Below, in pieces: positions 53,704 through 61,518 of a DNA stretch of 64,000 nt. A model generated the notes under the pieces. It saw nothing but the letters and a program-made list of their open reading frames with translations. It was not told where the DNA came from and ran no database searches. The stretch is from Roseburia hominis (GTDB taxonomy: Bacteria; Bacillota; Clostridia; Lachnospirales; Lachnospiraceae). Positions within the stretch are counted from its first letter, which is position 1, and each line of letters starts with the position of its first letter. The stretch spans positions 1,488,001 to 1,552,000 of the forward strand of contig CP159990.1 in assembly GCA_040702975.1 (NCBI GenBank), written 5' to 3'. The translations under genes were made by a program, and so were the position numbers.

Positions 53704-54918
53704 ATGCAGTTTAAAGACAGAGAATTCATTCCGGTACTTCTCGGCGGGGATATCAACACATACAGTGTTGCACGTGCATTTTACGAGCAGTACCAGGTAA
53801 AGACATATATTTTCGGTAAATATGCGACGGGGCCGAGCTACGGCAGCAAGATCACCACGTATCATCCGAATCCGAAGATTGATACGGACGAGTATTTCCT
53901 GCGGACGGTAAATACATTTGCCAGAAAGCATTCCCACAAGAAGATCGTTCTGGTTGGTTGCGGTGACAGTTATGTGGCGCTGATCAGTAAACATAAGAGT
54001 GAACTGGAGAAGAATATTATTGCGCCGTATATTGATTTTGACTTGATGAACAGCCTTCAGCAGAAGGAGACGTTCTATAAATTATGTGAGAAGCATGGGG
54101 TGGATTATCCGGGGACGCTGATCTATGACTCCTCTATGGGTATGGATATCGAAGTGAAGTTTCAGTTTCCTGTGATTCTGAAGCCGTCTGACAGTATTTC
54201 ATACTGGGAGCACCCGTTTGCTACGCAGAATAAGGTGTATACGATTTCCGATATGGCGGAGCTTAAGAAGGTCATCAAGGAGATTTACGATGCGGGTTAT
54301 ACGGACAAGCTGGTCATTCAGGATATGATTCCAGGAAATGATGAGTACATGCGGGTACTGACTTCCTATTCTGACCGGAACGGTAAGGTGAAGATGATGT
54401 GTCTTGGACATGTCCTTCTGGAGGAGCATACCCCCCACGGTCTTGGAAATCATGCCGTTATCATTACAGAGCCGAATGAGGAGCTGATGATGCGGGTCAA
54501 GGGACTTTTGGAGGATCTGCATTATGTAGGCTTTTCGAATTTTGATATCAAGTATGATAAGAGGGATGGAAAATACAAGTTCTTTGAGATCAATACCCGT
54601 CAGGGGAGAAGTAATTACTATGTGACAGGCTCCGGCTTCAATGTAGCAAAATATATTGTGGAAGAGTATGTTTACGGCAAAGAGACGAAGCTGGAACTGG
54701 CAAAAGAGGAGCATCTCTGGATGGTGGTTCCGAAGGCTGTGGCGTTCAAATATATTAAGGAAGAGGAGAATCTGGCCAAGCTTCGGAAACTTCTGAAAGA
54801 GAAGAAGATGGTGAATCCGGTGTTTATGAAGGGGGATTTCAGACCGAGGCGCTTCCTTGCTATGACGAAGACGCATTTCAGCCATTTTGCAAAATTTAAG
54901 AAGTATTATCATAGTTAG
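53704..54918 (+). CDS. ATP-grasp carboxylate-amine ligase (D-aspartate ligase-like)
   Basis: A 404-residue ATP-grasp protein starting MQFKDREFIPVLLGGDINTYS. ATP-grasp features: FPVILKPSDSISYWEH (ATP-binding Lys and loop), LVIQDMIPGNDEYMRVLTSY, and the metal-binding end FFEINTRQGRSNYYVTGSG. It resembles Enterococcus faecium D-aspartate ligase, which attaches D-Asp to the Lys side chain of the peptidoglycan precursor; the Asp/Glu racemase and MurE-like ligase next door support a cell-wall role. The frame is open up to 53578 inside the palindromic repeat, but ATG 53704 is the natural start, with AGGAGAG rather far (about 13 nt). Confidence 0.8.
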   Translation: MQFKDREFIPVLLGGDINTYSVARAFYEQYQVKTYIFGKYATGPSYGSKITTYHPNPKIDTDEYFLRTVNTFARKHSHKKIVLVGCGDSYVALISKHKSELEKNIIAPYIDFDLMNSLQQKETFYKLCEKHGVDYPGTLIYDSSMGMDIEVKFQFPVILKPSDSISYWEHPFATQNKVYTISDMAELKKVIKEIYDAGYTDKLVIQDMIPGNDEYMRVLTSYSDRNGKVKMMCLGHVLLEEHTPHGLGNHAVIITEPNEELMMRVKGLLEDLHYVGFSNFDIKYDKRDGKYKFFEINTRQGRSNYYVTGSGFNVAKYIVEEYVYGKETKLELAKEEHLWMVVPKAVAFKYIKEEENLAKLRKLLKEKKMVNPVFMKGDFRPRRFLAMTKTHFSHFAKFKKYYHS

Positions 54919-55028
54919 TGTAATGTTTTTGAAACGATCGGGTCTTGTGCTGCATATGTGCCTGAACCATTTGGAAATGTTGCAGGAGCCAGTAGTATGA
55001 ATATGTGAAGACAGCAGGGGAGATGGAT

Positions 55029-55730
55029 ATGGTGAAGAAATTAGGAGTAATCGGCGGTATGGGACCTGAGGCGACCAGCTTTTTCTATGCGAGAGTCATT
55101 GCGAGAACGAAGGCGGCGACTGATCAGGAGCATATAGATATGGTGATTCTAAGTCATGCGACGATGCCGGATCGTACAACGGCGATTCTGACAGGGGAGA
55201 AGGACGTATTTCTGAAAGCGGTGACCAAAGATGCGAAGGACCTGGAATACCTGGGAGTTTCTAATATTGCCATCCCCTGTAACACCTCACATTATTTTTT
55301 GAAGGAGATACAGGCGGCGACGAGCGTGCCTATCATCAATATGGTGGAAGAGAGCGTGCGCACGGTGATGGAGGAGCATCCGCGGGTGAAGAAGATCGGA
55401 ATCATGGGAACGGACGGTACGCTTCGGGCCGAGACCTACCATCGTGCCTGCAGAGCCAGAGGAATCGAGCCCATCTCTCCGGGAGAAGCAGCGCAGAGGG
55501 ACGTGATGTCCTTGATTTACGACGATATCAAAAGCGGCAAGACCGGAGACAGAAGAAAGTTCGACAGGGCCTATGAGAATCTGATGGCGCAAGGGTGTGA
55601 TGCGGTGATTCTGGCGTGCACGGAGATTTCCGTATTTAAAGAGTATTACCAGGTTCCGGCAAATTGCATTGACGCCATGGACGTTTTGGTGGAGGAATCA
55701 ATCCTGCGTTCCGGGGCGCAGCTTAGATAA
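55029..55730 (+). CDS. Aspartate/glutamate racemase family protein
   Basis: A 233-residue racemase: KKLGVIGGMGPEATSFFYARV at the start; first catalytic Cys in IAIPCNTSHYFLKEI; second in AVILACTEISVF. The spacing and the GGMGPEAT motif fit PLP-independent aspartate racemases, which supply D-Asp. ATG 55029 has GGGGAG 6-7 nt upstream; ATG 55023 and GTG 55005 are in-frame alternatives. It lies between the D-Asp-ligase-like gene and a Mur ligase, suggesting a D-Asp branch in peptidoglycan synthesis. Confidence 0.9.
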   Translation: MVKKLGVIGGMGPEATSFFYARVIARTKAATDQEHIDMVILSHATMPDRTTAILTGEKDVFLKAVTKDAKDLEYLGVSNIAIPCNTSHYFLKEIQAATSVPIINMVEESVRTVMEEHPRVKKIGIMGTDGTLRAETYHRACRARGIEPISPGEAAQRDVMSLIYDDIKSGKTGDRRKFDRAYENLMAQGCDAVILACTEISVFKEYYQVPANCIDAMDVLVEESILRSGAQLR

Positions 55731-55743
55731 GGAGACAAATGGA

Positions 55744-57288
55744 ATGAAAAAATACACATTAAATGAATATGCAATGGTTCTGGAGAATCTGCGTATGATG
55801 AAGGAATTCTATTCTGCCGGAAAAGAAGAACTGACAGTAGAGTATTTGACCTATGACTCCAGAGAGGTGACGGAGGGGACTCTGTTTATCTGTAAGGGCG
55901 CGGCGTTTAAGGCCGAGTATCTGGACGATGCGATTGAGAAAGGGGCCACGGCATATGTCAGCGAGGTGAAATACGACACCAAAAAGGATGTTCCGTATTT
56001 TCTGGTGGACGATATCCGAAGGGCGATGCCGCCTCTGGCGGAGAAATTCAACAATGCGCCGTGGAAGGATCTGACGGTGATCGGAATCGGCGGGACGAAG
56101 GGCAAATCTACTTCGGCCTACTACATGAAAGCGATCGTGGACGATTATATGGAGGCTGTCGGGGGAAAAGAAAGTGCAGTGATTTCCTCTATTGATATTT
56201 ACGATGGCGTGATTAAAAAAGAGTCCCATATCACGACCCCGGAAGCGGTGGAATTGCAGGAGCATTTGCGCCATGCGGTGGAGAGCGGGATTTCTTTTGT
56301 GGAGATGGAGGTCTCTTCCCAGGCGTTAAAATATAACAGAGTGGACAATATGCGGCTTGACGTGGGCGTATTTTTGAATATTTCCGAGGATCATATCAGC
56401 CCCATCGAGCATCCGGATTTTGAAGACTATTTTGCGTCGAAGCTGCGGATTTTTGCGAAGGCGGATACGGCTGTTGTGAATCTGGACGCAGATTTTTCCG
56501 AGCGGATCCTGGAAGCTGCAAAGGCCAGCAGCAGAGTGCTTACCATCAGCACCAAACGGCCGGAGGCGGACGTATATGCATACGACGTGCAAAAGGACGG
56601 ACATGAGACGGTGTTCATGGTGCGTTATCGGCCATGTGGCGCTGAAGAGGAAGGATTTGACGAGGAATTTCGGCTGACGATGCCGGGGCTTTTTAACGTG
56701 GAGAATGCTCTGGCGGTGATCGCGGCTTCGGTTCTGGTGGGGATTCCCAGAGAATATATGCACAGCGGGCTTTACCGGGCGCGTTCCAGCGGAAGAATGG
56801 AGCTTTACGCCAGCAGGGATAAGAAGCTGATTGCGGTGGTGGATTATGCGCATAACAAGCTGAGTTTTGAGAAATTGTTCTCGTCTACCAAAGATGAGTA
56901 CCCGGATTATGATATTGTCTCTATTTTCGGGTGTCCGGGCAAGAAGGCGTATATCCGCAGACGGGATTTGGGCACTGTGGCGGGCCAGTATGCAAAGAAG
57001 GTGTATTTGGCCGCGGAGGATCCGGGATATGAGCCGGTGGAAGAGATTTCCCAGGATATCGCCCAGTATGTGGAGGCACAGCATTGTCCTTATGTGATGA
57101 TCGAGGACCGTGGAGAAGCGATCAAGGCCGCAATGGACGAGGCCGAGGGCAAGACGATCCTGCTCATCACCGGGAAGGGAAATGAGACGCGCCAGAAATA
57201 TGGAAGCGAATATCTGGATTGTAAGTCCGATGTGGAATATGTGAAGGAATTTCTTGCGGAATATGACGCGGCACATGCTGAAGAGTAG
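55744..57288 (+). CDS. Mur ligase family protein, MurE paralogue lacking the DNPR motif
   Basis: A 514-residue three-domain Mur ligase: UMP-binding start (VEYLTYDSREVTEGTLFICKGAAFKAEYLDDA), ATP site GGTKGKSTSAYY at residues 116-127, MEVSSQALKYNRVD, and the C-terminal VVDYAHNKLSFEKL. Where mDAP-adding MurE has DNPR, this protein has EDPGYE at 425-430, so its amino-acid substrate should differ; the genuine MurE with DNPR is at 59975. Partner genes suggest a ligase acting on UDP-MurNAc-peptides in the D-Asp context, or a salvage ligase. ATG 55744 follows GGAGACAAATG. Confidence 0.85.
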   Translation: MKKYTLNEYAMVLENLRMMKEFYSAGKEELTVEYLTYDSREVTEGTLFICKGAAFKAEYLDDAIEKGATAYVSEVKYDTKKDVPYFLVDDIRRAMPPLAEKFNNAPWKDLTVIGIGGTKGKSTSAYYMKAIVDDYMEAVGGKESAVISSIDIYDGVIKKESHITTPEAVELQEHLRHAVESGISFVEMEVSSQALKYNRVDNMRLDVGVFLNISEDHISPIEHPDFEDYFASKLRIFAKADTAVVNLDADFSERILEAAKASSRVLTISTKRPEADVYAYDVQKDGHETVFMVRYRPCGAEEEGFDEEFRLTMPGLFNVENALAVIAASVLVGIPREYMHSGLYRARSSGRMELYASRDKKLIAVVDYAHNKLSFEKLFSSTKDEYPDYDIVSIFGCPGKKAYIRRRDLGTVAGQYAKKVYLAAEDPGYEPVEEISQDIAQYVEAQHCPYVMIEDRGEAIKAAMDEAEGKTILLITGKGNETRQKYGSEYLDCKSDVEYVKEFLAEYDAAHAEE

Positions 57289-57406
57289 TAAAACAGTATA
57301 GGTTATGTAAAACGTTTAGAGTGAAATTTGTGGATACAGTAAAAGCATTAAAACAGTAAGAGTTACGTGGGAAGTTAAGAGTAAAATTTGATGAGGTGAG
57401 GCCTAA

Positions 57407-58636
57407 ATGCGTTGCACATTAATGCATAAGAACATCGCTGTGGCGGAGATTGAGATTGATGACGCCACGGGCTTTATACAAAGGATTCCCACCGTTTATG
57501 CGCCGGAGCATTTACCGGTAGGCGTTGCCATGAGGCGTGGCGCTGTGGATCGCGGTGCACTGAACGAATGGTGGACGGACCGCTCGATTCCGGCAAGTCG
57601 TTCGGGAATCCGGGAGGCGCTTGAGACGTTGGAGATTGCCACTACCAAAATGCTTCTGGTACGCTGCTATGGACTGAGCCTCTCGGATCAATACTGGATT
57701 TGTCCCCGGGACTTGAGCCTCACGTGGGATAAAGTGAATTTTTTCGAGAATGCTTTCTCGGAAGATGTGGGCGATGTGTTGTTTGGGGCGAATAAGAAGG
57801 CAAACGTTTTTGATTTCTGCTCCCCGGACAATACTTCGGACGGAAATCTGAAAAAGCGGTGGAAGATTATAGAGGGAAAGCGTTTCCTTGTAAAGGGAGG
57901 GTCCAATCCATTCCGCCAGCAGCCTTTTAATGAAGTGATCGCAACAGGTATTATGGAGCGCCTCGGTATTCCTCATGTGCCTTATACCATCGCGTGGAGC
58001 AAGGGCGCACCCTATTCGGTGTGTGAGGATTTTGTGACAAAGGATACGGAGCTTGTGCCGGTATGGCGAATCATTCAGACACAGAAAAAAAGTAACAGCA
58101 CTTCGGCATATCAGCATGTTTTGAATTGCTGCGAGGCGCTGGGCATAAAAAATACGGTATCATTTTTTGACCGGATGATTGTGCTGGATTATATTATTGC
58201 CAACGAGGACAGGCATTTGAACAATTTTGGATTGCTTCGAAATGCCGAGACACTTGAGTGGCTGGGATTTGCACCGATTTATGACAGCGGTTCTTCCCTC
58301 GGCTATGACAAGGTGGCAGCGCAGATTCGCACGGAACAGGATGTGGTCTGCAAACCGTTTAAGAAACACCACAGCGAGCAGCTTAAGCTGGTATCTGACT
58401 TTGACTGGATTGATTTTGAATGTCTTGCAGATGTGGGAGAACTAATTACGGCGACGCTGTCTGAGGAGAATGCGAAGGAGTATATCGATGAAGCGCGTAT
58501 TCGGGCAATCGTGCAGACGGTTGAAAAACGGATACGGAATCTTTCACAGCTTGCCGCAGTGCAGACGAAGGCAGATGCAAAGTCCACGAAAGATGATGTG
58601 GAGGAAAATGTGGCGGCGGCTTATTCTTTAAAATAA
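57407..58636 (+). CDS. HipA-like kinase domain protein (orphan)
   Basis: A 409-residue protein. The C-terminal part has the HipA kinase signature: RFLVKGG (ATP-binding Lys), catalytic loop IIANEDRHLNNFGLL with Asp and Asn, and the metal Asp in PIYDSGSSLGYD. The N-terminal 120 residues contain a HipA_N-like region (GVAMRRGAVDRGALNEWWTDRSIPASRSG). HipA kinases phosphorylate GltX and cause growth arrest; no HipB-like HTH antitoxin is beside it, so it may be a kinase with another task. GAGGTGAGG precedes ATG 57407. Two imperfect 41-bp repeats lie just upstream (57290-57391). Confidence 0.8.
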   Translation: MRCTLMHKNIAVAEIEIDDATGFIQRIPTVYAPEHLPVGVAMRRGAVDRGALNEWWTDRSIPASRSGIREALETLEIATTKMLLVRCYGLSLSDQYWICPRDLSLTWDKVNFFENAFSEDVGDVLFGANKKANVFDFCSPDNTSDGNLKKRWKIIEGKRFLVKGGSNPFRQQPFNEVIATGIMERLGIPHVPYTIAWSKGAPYSVCEDFVTKDTELVPVWRIIQTQKKSNSTSAYQHVLNCCEALGIKNTVSFFDRMIVLDYIIANEDRHLNNFGLLRNAETLEWLGFAPIYDSGSSLGYDKVAAQIRTEQDVVCKPFKKHHSEQLKLVSDFDWIDFECLADVGELITATLSEENAKEYIDEARIRAIVQTVEKRIRNLSQLAAVQTKADAKSTKDDVEENVAAAYSLK

Positions 58637-58654
58637 AGTTAATGAAGAAATGAC

Positions 58655-58688
58655 AAAGCACCAGTTCAGATTGTTGGACTGGTGCTTT
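58655..58688. terminator. Bidirectional terminator between convergent genes
   Basis: AAAGCACCAGT pairs perfectly with ACTGGTGCTTT (11 bp, 12-nt loop). It lies between the HipA-like gene and the convergent arginase-family gene. Confidence 0.75.
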
Positions 58689-58755
58689 AATAATATACTC
58701 CTTATAATTGTTCCGTTTCTGCTCTTTTTTCATATAATAGGAGAAAGAGAATTTC

Positions 58756-59736
58756 TTAATTCCCGGCTGGCGCTGTCTTTCTGTCAGCATAAAAATCCTG
58801 AATTTTCTTCACCAGCTTCGACACAAAGGAAGCCGTCCGGTCCTCCTTATCGTGAATATGATTGAATTCCACGATATCGCATGCGATGATCGGAAGGGCA
58901 GGCAGCAGTACGTCAAACATCTTCTCCACCTCACTTACCGTAAATCCTCCGGCCACCGGGACGGAGACTCCGGGCATGATCTTCGGGTTCATGGAATCAA
59001 TATCAAAACTCAAATGTACGGAAGATAAATGCTTCAGATAGGAAATACTCTCCGCAAGGCATACGTCAAGTCCCCTCCGGCAGATTGTATCATAGGTGTA
59101 ATAGCGGATGCCGTTTGTGTCTAGTGTGATCTGTTCCGGCGGGTCGATATCCCGAAGTCCCAGCATCACAACATTTTCCGGCTTTAATTTGCGCGAGGAG
59201 TCAAGAAATCCGGTCAGGCGGTCCGTGCCAAGCCCCAGAAGAGCAGCTACCGGCATTCCGTGGATATTTCCGGTTACGGTCGTCTCGTCTGTATTAATGT
59301 CCGGGTGGGCGTCAATCCAGATCAGACCGGTGTCGTTGTTTGCTTCGCTGCCATGTATACTGGAGGGAACGTCTAGGGAATGTTGTTTCCGGTTGTCAAG
59401 CACACCTGAGAGTACGCCCGGAGTATGTTCCTTTCGGTTCCGGGTGTACACGGAAGTGGCGGAGACGGATCCCATAACGGAGCTGTGGTCCCCGGCGATG
59501 AAAAGCGGCGTATCCCCGCCGGAAAGTATGCGGTACGCATATTCAGCGATCTGCTCACAGGTAGCCGCCACACTGTTTAGATTTTTCAAATTTGGCAAAT
59601 CTGCCTCTTCTTTTACAATTTCTGAAAGAATCGGGAATACCAGATTCGGATCGTGTTCCCCCAGATACTTAAGACTTTCTATCAGTCCCTTGTCACCTAC
59701 CCCAAGGTGCATCGGACAGCCATACATGTATAACAT
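58756..59736 (-). CDS. Arginase/agmatinase/formiminoglutamase family protein with in-frame repeat insertion
   Basis: A 326-residue ureohydrolase. Metal ligands are in place: GDHS (82-85, His84), DAHPD (142-146; Asp142, His144, Asp146) and SFDID (Asp245, Asp247); the usual DP after it is NP. Residues about 96-132 (from VYTRNRKEHTPG to SSIHGSEA) separate the GDHS helix from the DAHPD strand, far longer than in relatives, and are encoded by two palindromic repeat units. Activity is plausible because the insertion is in a surface loop. The ATG at 59736 has GGGAGG at good distance. Substrate (arginine, agmatine, formiminoglutamate or other) is not readable. Confidence 0.88.
   Translation of the reverse strand: MLYMYGCPMHLGVGDKGLIESLKYLGEHDPNLVFPILSEIVKEEADLPNLKNLNSVAATCEQIAEYAYRILSGGDTPLFIAGDHSSVMGSVSATSVYTRNRKEHTPGVLSGVLDNRKQHSLDVPSSIHGSEANNDTGLIWIDAHPDINTDETTVTGNIHGMPVAALLGLGTDRLTGFLDSSRKLKPENVVMLGLRDIDPPEQITLDTNGIRYYTYDTICRRGLDVCLAESISYLKHLSSVHLSFDIDSMNPKIMPGVSVPVAGGFTVSEVEKMFDVLLPALPIIACDIVEFNHIHDKEDRTASFVSKLVKKIQDFYADRKTAPAGN
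59345..59438 (+). repeat. Tandem pair of palindromic repeats inside the arginase-family gene
   Basis: Unit A (59347-59391): GCTGCCATGTATACTGGAG, GGAACGTCTAGGGAATGTT, TTTCCGG. Unit B (59391-59438): GGTTGTCAAGCACACCTGAG, GTACGCCCGGAGTATGTTC, TTTCGG. Both follow the family head-stem-tail plan on the plus strand, opposite to the gene. Head-to-tail pairing matches the pairs at 52486 and 53516. Together they keep the reading frame open. Confidence 0.85.
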
Positions 59737-59805
59737 AAAAACCTCCCAAAAATCAGTATATTTAGGCAATTACAAAGGAATTTTCTTTATGCCAGGCATA
59801 CAGAA

Positions 59806-59884
59806 GTGGAAGATTAGTACATTGTCTCGTAATTAACTATATGTGTAGTTAATTCAAGAATGATGTACTAGGTAAATCTTCCAC
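59806..59884. other. 79-nt composite hairpin between divergent genes
   Basis: Three nested perfect helices: GTGGAAGATT/AATCTTCCAC (10 bp), AGTACAT/ATGTACT (7 bp) and AATTAACTA/TAGTTAATT (9 bp), with small internal loops and a 6-nt apical loop. Flanks CCAGGCATAC and CCAAGTATACC recall the palindromic repeat head. It could be a larger repeat, a MITE-like relic or a structured RNA. Confidence 0.75.
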
Positions 59885-59974
59885 ACGCTGAGCCAAGTAT
59901 ACCAAATTCGGGTCAGAAACACAAGGGGAAAGCATTTGACTTTTGACTTTGTTTTTGAACGCGGGAGGGTATCT

Positions 59975-61507
59975 ATGCAGCTTAGACAGTTACTGCAAGA
60001 CGTGGAGTATGCCATCATACAGGGTGCGAAGGAAGGAGAGCAGCTGGATGTGAGGCATGTGGTTTATGATTCAAGGCGCGTGGGGGAAGGGGATCTGTTT
60101 GTCTGTCTTACAGGCTGGAAAACGGACGGTCATGCATTTATAAAGGAGGCCTGGGAAAATGGAGCTGCAGCCTTTGTGGTGGAAAAACTGGTGCGCCATG
60201 GGGAGGCAATCGTTTTCCCGAAGGAGGCAGTTGTGATTCTGGTGAGGGATTCCCGTGAGGAGTTTGCGCATATCAGCGCGGCCTATTTTGGAAATCCGGC
60301 CAGGCAGCTTAAGGTGATCGGGGTGACGGGGACGAAAGGAAAGACCACCGTTACCTGGATGCTTCGCACGCTTTTGGAGAGGGCGGGACATAGAACGGGA
60401 CTAATCGGCACTATCGAGACGATCATCGGGGAGGAAAGAATTCCTTCTGAAAATACCACGCCGGAGTCCTTTACCATTCAGAAGTATTTTGCTAAAATGG
60501 TAGAAGAGGGTTGTGAATATGCAGTGATGGAAGTCTCTTCCCAGGGGATCAAGCAGAAGCGGGTGGAAGGAATTCCGTTTCTGGCGGCGGTGTTCACGAA
60601 TTTCGGGGAGGACCATATCGGCCCCGGCGAGCATGAGAATATGGAGGAATACCGCTATTATAAATCCTGCCTTTTTAGACAGTGCCGGATCGGAATCGGG
60701 AATCTGGATGATCTGCAGTGCAGTTATATGTTCCGCTATTCCACATGTGAGAAATATGGCTACACCTGTCAGAAGGATTATTTCTCGTATTTATATGACA
60801 GAAAAGAGAAGGTGCTTACGGCGGAACAGATTAGATTCCAGATGGAAAAGGGAAGGCCGGTGACCTGTTTTTTGCTGCGCGGGGAGAGGCTTGCGCTGGA
60901 GATGCCAGGGCTTTTTAACGTGTATAATGCACTGGCGGCGCTGGCGACGGTGCAGGCACTGGGAATAGAGATTCCGGAGATGGCAGATACGGTCCGGCAG
61001 ATGAGCGTAAAGGGCCGGACAGAGCTTGTAACCACGGATAAAAACATTGCATGCTATATAGATTATGCACACAATGCCATGAGTCTTATGGTGGTTCTTG
61101 GGACGATTCGAGGCTATCAGCCGGGGAGGATCATTCTGGTATTCGGCTGTGGGGGCAATCGTGCGGTAAGTCGCAGAACCAAGATGGGAGAAGTGGCGGG
61201 GCGTCTGGCGGATCTGACGGTGATTACGTCGGATAATCCCCGGTATGAGGAGCCACTAAGCATCATGGAGGATATTCGAAAGGGGATTGCCGGGACAGGA
61301 GGAGAGTATGTTATGGTGGAAGACCGGAGGCGAGCTGTGGAATTTGCACTTGATACGGCCCGGCCGGGAGATGTGGTGCTGATCGCGGGAAAAGGTCACG
61401 AGACCTATCAGGAGATACGGGGAGTGAAATATCCTATGGACGACCGGGAATTGGTGCGGCTGGCGGTTCTGAAGCATCGGGGAAGAAAAGATATACAAAA
61501 GAATTAG
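59975..61507 (+). CDS. murE: UDP-MurNAc-L-Ala-D-Glu:meso-diaminopimelate ligase
   Basis: A 510-residue MurE adding meso-diaminopimelate in cytoplasmic peptidoglycan synthesis. UMP-binding VVYDSRRVGEGDLFVCLTGWKTDGHAF; ATP site GVTGTKGKTTVTWML; NTTPES; MEVSSQGIKQKRVEG; CYIDYAHNAMSL; and the mDAP-specific DNPR at residues 420-423. ATG 59975 follows GGGAGGG; the frame is open to 59936 without a better start. It is followed 11 nt later by priA. Having a DNPR-bearing MurE shows the cell wall is mDAP type. Confidence 0.93.
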   Translation: MQLRQLLQDVEYAIIQGAKEGEQLDVRHVVYDSRRVGEGDLFVCLTGWKTDGHAFIKEAWENGAAAFVVEKLVRHGEAIVFPKEAVVILVRDSREEFAHISAAYFGNPARQLKVIGVTGTKGKTTVTWMLRTLLERAGHRTGLIGTIETIIGEERIPSENTTPESFTIQKYFAKMVEEGCEYAVMEVSSQGIKQKRVEGIPFLAAVFTNFGEDHIGPGEHENMEEYRYYKSCLFRQCRIGIGNLDDLQCSYMFRYSTCEKYGYTCQKDYFSYLYDRKEKVLTAEQIRFQMEKGRPVTCFLLRGERLALEMPGLFNVYNALAALATVQALGIEIPEMADTVRQMSVKGRTELVTTDKNIACYIDYAHNAMSLMVVLGTIRGYQPGRIILVFGCGGNRAVSRRTKMGEVAGRLADLTVITSDNPRYEEPLSIMEDIRKGIAGTGGEYVMVEDRRRAVEFALDTARPGDVVLIAGKGHETYQEIRGVKYPMDDRELVRLAVLKHRGRKDIQKN

Positions 61508-61518
61508 GAAGGGGTAAC

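Noticed and set aside
57407..58636. Reading the HipA-like gene as half of a HipAB toxin-antitoxin pair
   Set aside because: No HTH antitoxin gene is adjacent on either side; kept as an orphan kinase.
4381..59438. CRISPR array as explanation for the repeats
   Set aside because: Copies are dispersed, palindromic with variable stems and without regular spacers; no cas genes are present.
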